From the NCBI GenBank assembly GCA_035480775.1, contig DATIHK010000016.1, positions 1-12,697 on the forward strand: 12,697 bases of DNA, given 5' to 3'. Shown here in pieces: positions 11,241 through 12,697 of the stretch. The position numbers and the translations under genes were made by a program. Numbering within the stretch: position 1 is the first letter of the stretch; each line of letters begins with the position of its first letter. This stretch comes from DATIHK01 sp035480775. Lineage in GTDB: Bacteria; Patescibacteriota; WWE3; UBA101185; UBA10185. Below the pieces are notes generated by a model that worked only from the letters and a program-made list of their open reading frames with translations, had not been told where the DNA came from and made no database searches.

Positions 11241-12697
11241 CTTGTACCTCGAGTTCTTCAGGTATCATAGGTATTCCTTTTGAAAGAAACCTACAGGCCA
11301 GAGAGACCGTTGGATTAATGTGGGGGTATCCCAAATATTCCAACATTTCTCGAGTCAATTGTGCGGTAGATCCGTGCAACAACAGCATACCTTTTCCTAA
11401 AACCAATACTTGTCGGACATAATTGCCCACTAACCTCGGATCGTGTGTTATATAAACTGAGGTTCCTGTATAAGTTGTCATTGCGCCAACAAATGCACCA
11501 AATTGCTCAGAATCTAGCCCAGCTGTAGGTTCATCAAGCACCATAAGATCGCTCGACGATGAAAAAGCAACAGCTAATGCTAGTCTTCGTTGCTCTCCTC
11601 CAGAAAGTTCAAAAGGAGAATGCTTTATATACATTCCAAGATTGAATATTCTCAGAAGAGCTGTTACACGCTCGCTAGAGACCTGTCCACCATATGCTAT
11701 CTCATCGACAACATTGGTAGTTAAAAATCCCAAAGTAGGCTTTTGCAGCAAGTAAGCAAACTTTTGCGTGTGAACTTGCAATTTACCTTTGGTAGGCTTA
11801 CGAAGGCCTAACAAAAGATTTGCCAGTGTTGTTTTACCTTCGCCGTTATGACCAACTATGGCTATGCGTTGTGAAAAGCCAATATCAAAAGTTACCGAGT
11901 CTAAGGGCATAGACCCCTTGGGGTATCGATAACCAAGATACTTGGCACTAACAAGCTGCGAAGTTACTGAAGTAGAACCTAAATCATCAATAACAGGACG
12001 CAAAGACTTTATATCGTCCTGCGAAGCGATGTGCTGGCGTTTAAGCGTTTGTTCGATTCGGACTAACTGTGGAATCTCAACAGCTGCATGAGTTAGTTCA
12101 GGAAGATACATTCCAATCTTGTTTACTGGAATATCCAGTGCTAACTCGCCTTTGCTTAAAACCACAAGCCTTGTAGCAAAGCTCAGAAATGGATCGAGCC
12201 AATGTGTAGCAATGACCATTATGTCAACAAAATTTCTAATCTTTTGTAGAGCTTTAGTAACTGAAGCAACTCCTATCGGATCGAGATTGGTAAGTGGCTC
12301 ATCCAAAATTAAAACCTTGGGTTTCATAGCTAGCAAAGAGGCAATAGACAAACGTTGTAGTTGTCCACCGGATAACGAAAAAACCATGTTGTCTCGCAAA
12401 CCTATAATACCTACATGTTGCAATGCATCGGTTGCGTTCGCGATAATATCGTCTTTTGTGAACAGTAAATTACCAGCTCCAAAAGTCGTTTCTTCCCAAA
12501 CACTCAAGTTACTAATCTGCGTTTCAGGATCTTGTAGTACGATACCTATTTGCCCAGCTAAAGAAGTTATGTTGAAAGATGAAACAGGTTTATCTTGATA
12601 GAGGATTTTGCCAGTAAGAGTTCCCCGCGTGTATGTTGGAACAACACCGAGCAACGCTTTCAGTAAAGTAGATTTACCTCCGCCATTTGGACCAGCA
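11215..12697 (-). CDS. ECF transporter fused double ATPase (EcfA-EcfA), N-terminus outside window
   Basis: The frame is open to the right edge; 493 residues are visible, starting inside the first Walker A motif (GPNGGGKST). Two complete ABC modules follow in one chain. The first has Q-loop QDPETQ (about 55-60), signature LSGGQLQ (108-114), Walker B LILDEP with Glu133, and switch His165. The second has Walker A GHNGEGKTT (282-290), Q-loop QKP (318-320), signature LSGGEQR (364-370), Walker B MVLDEP with Glu389, and His418. All hydrolysis residues are present in both halves. The fusion of the two ATPases of an energy-coupling factor transporter into one chain is known from YkoD-type proteins. 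Only a few tens of residues should be missing at the N-terminus. The true start, promoter and probable S component lie beyond 12697. Confidence 0.92.
   Translation of the reverse strand, partial: AGPNGGGKSTLLKALLGVVPTYTRGTLTGKILYQDKPVSSFNITSLAGQIGIVLQDPETQISNLSVWEETTFGAGNLLFTKDDIIANATDALQHVGIIGLRDNMVFSLSGGQLQRLSIASLLAMKPKVLILDEPLTNLDPIGVASVTKALQKIRNFVDIMVIATHWLDPFLSFATRLVVLSKGELALDIPVNKIGMYLPELTHAAVEIPQLVRIEQTLKRQHIASQDDIKSLRPVIDDLGSTSVTSQLVSAKYLGYRYPKGSMPLDSVTFDIGFSQRIAIVGHNGEGKTTLANLLLGLRKPTKGKLQVHTQKFAYLLQKPTLGFLTTNVVDEIAYGGQVSSERVTALLRIFNLGMYIKHSPFELSGGEQRRLALAVAFSSSSDLMVLDEPTAGLDSEQFGAFVGAMTTYTGTSVYITHDPRLVGNYVRQVLVLGKGMLLLHGSTAQLTREMLEYLGYPHINPTVSLACRFLSKGIPMIPEELEVQDATRLSTR

Noticed and set aside
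12119..12598. 159-aa plus-strand open frame
   Set aside because: It is the antisense of the first ABC module, whose Walker and signature motifs show the minus strand is coding.

Overview
The window looks like a compact, AT-leaning bacterial chromosome segment, most plausibly from a Candidate Phyla Radiation (Patescibacteria) genome. The support is indirect: short intergenic gaps, overlapping convergent genes, many small orphan proteins, a lone pyrD and trxB, tRNAs with encoded CCA, and TGA used as a normal stop (which argues against the recoded Gracilibacteria and Absconditabacteria). Saccharibacteria or a relative is a guess. No insertion sequence, phage module, CRISPR array or rRNA gene was seen.

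Layout. 1-329: 3' end of a GC-richer gene for a small Cys/His protein, closed by a strong terminator. 335-1291 (-): thioredoxin reductase TrxB. 1347-2082 (+): an acidic small protein and a PH-like/SHOCT protein. 2138-2212: tRNA-Gly(UCC). 2324-2769: a three-helix membrane protein gene with a textbook promoter and Shine-Dalgarno, followed by a highly structured, terminator-ended RNA. 2872-4579: four small accessory genes (membrane protein, DUF5680 protein, heptad coiled coil, and a possible ADP-ribosyltransferase-fold protein on the minus strand). 4613-5716: PyrD. 5787-5862: tRNA-Arg(UCU). 5898-7561: a polytopic GT-C-like membrane protein whose stop overlaps the start of a divergent HIT protein. 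7553-7960 (-): orphan protein. 8056-8141: tRNA-Leu(UAA), followed 10 nt later by a kinase-fold protein. 8977-10453: a two-gene unit of an orphan 90-aa protein and an RsmC/RlmG-like rRNA guanine methyltransferase, ended by a strong terminator. 10503-12697 (-): ECF transporter module with a fused double ATPase (cut by the window edge) and its T component.

The most striking regularity is in gene starts. At least nine genes have a sigma70-like -10 hexamer only 6-9 nt before the start codon and no Shine-Dalgarno, which predicts leaderless mRNAs. This also fixes several start codons. A second, visibly GC-richer set (2324, 8977, 9272, and ecfT on the minus strand) has clear Shine-Dalgarno sites instead. 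The other main candidate for novelty is the structured RNA at 2639-2769: a three-way junction, a long hairpin and a terminator that match no RNA family I recognise.

Functionally the window mixes redox (TrxB), pyrimidine synthesis (PyrD), RNA modification (methyltransferase), vitamin-type uptake (ECF module) and possible envelope glycosylation (GT-C-like protein). No single pathway joins the genes, and roughly half the proteins are unassigned.
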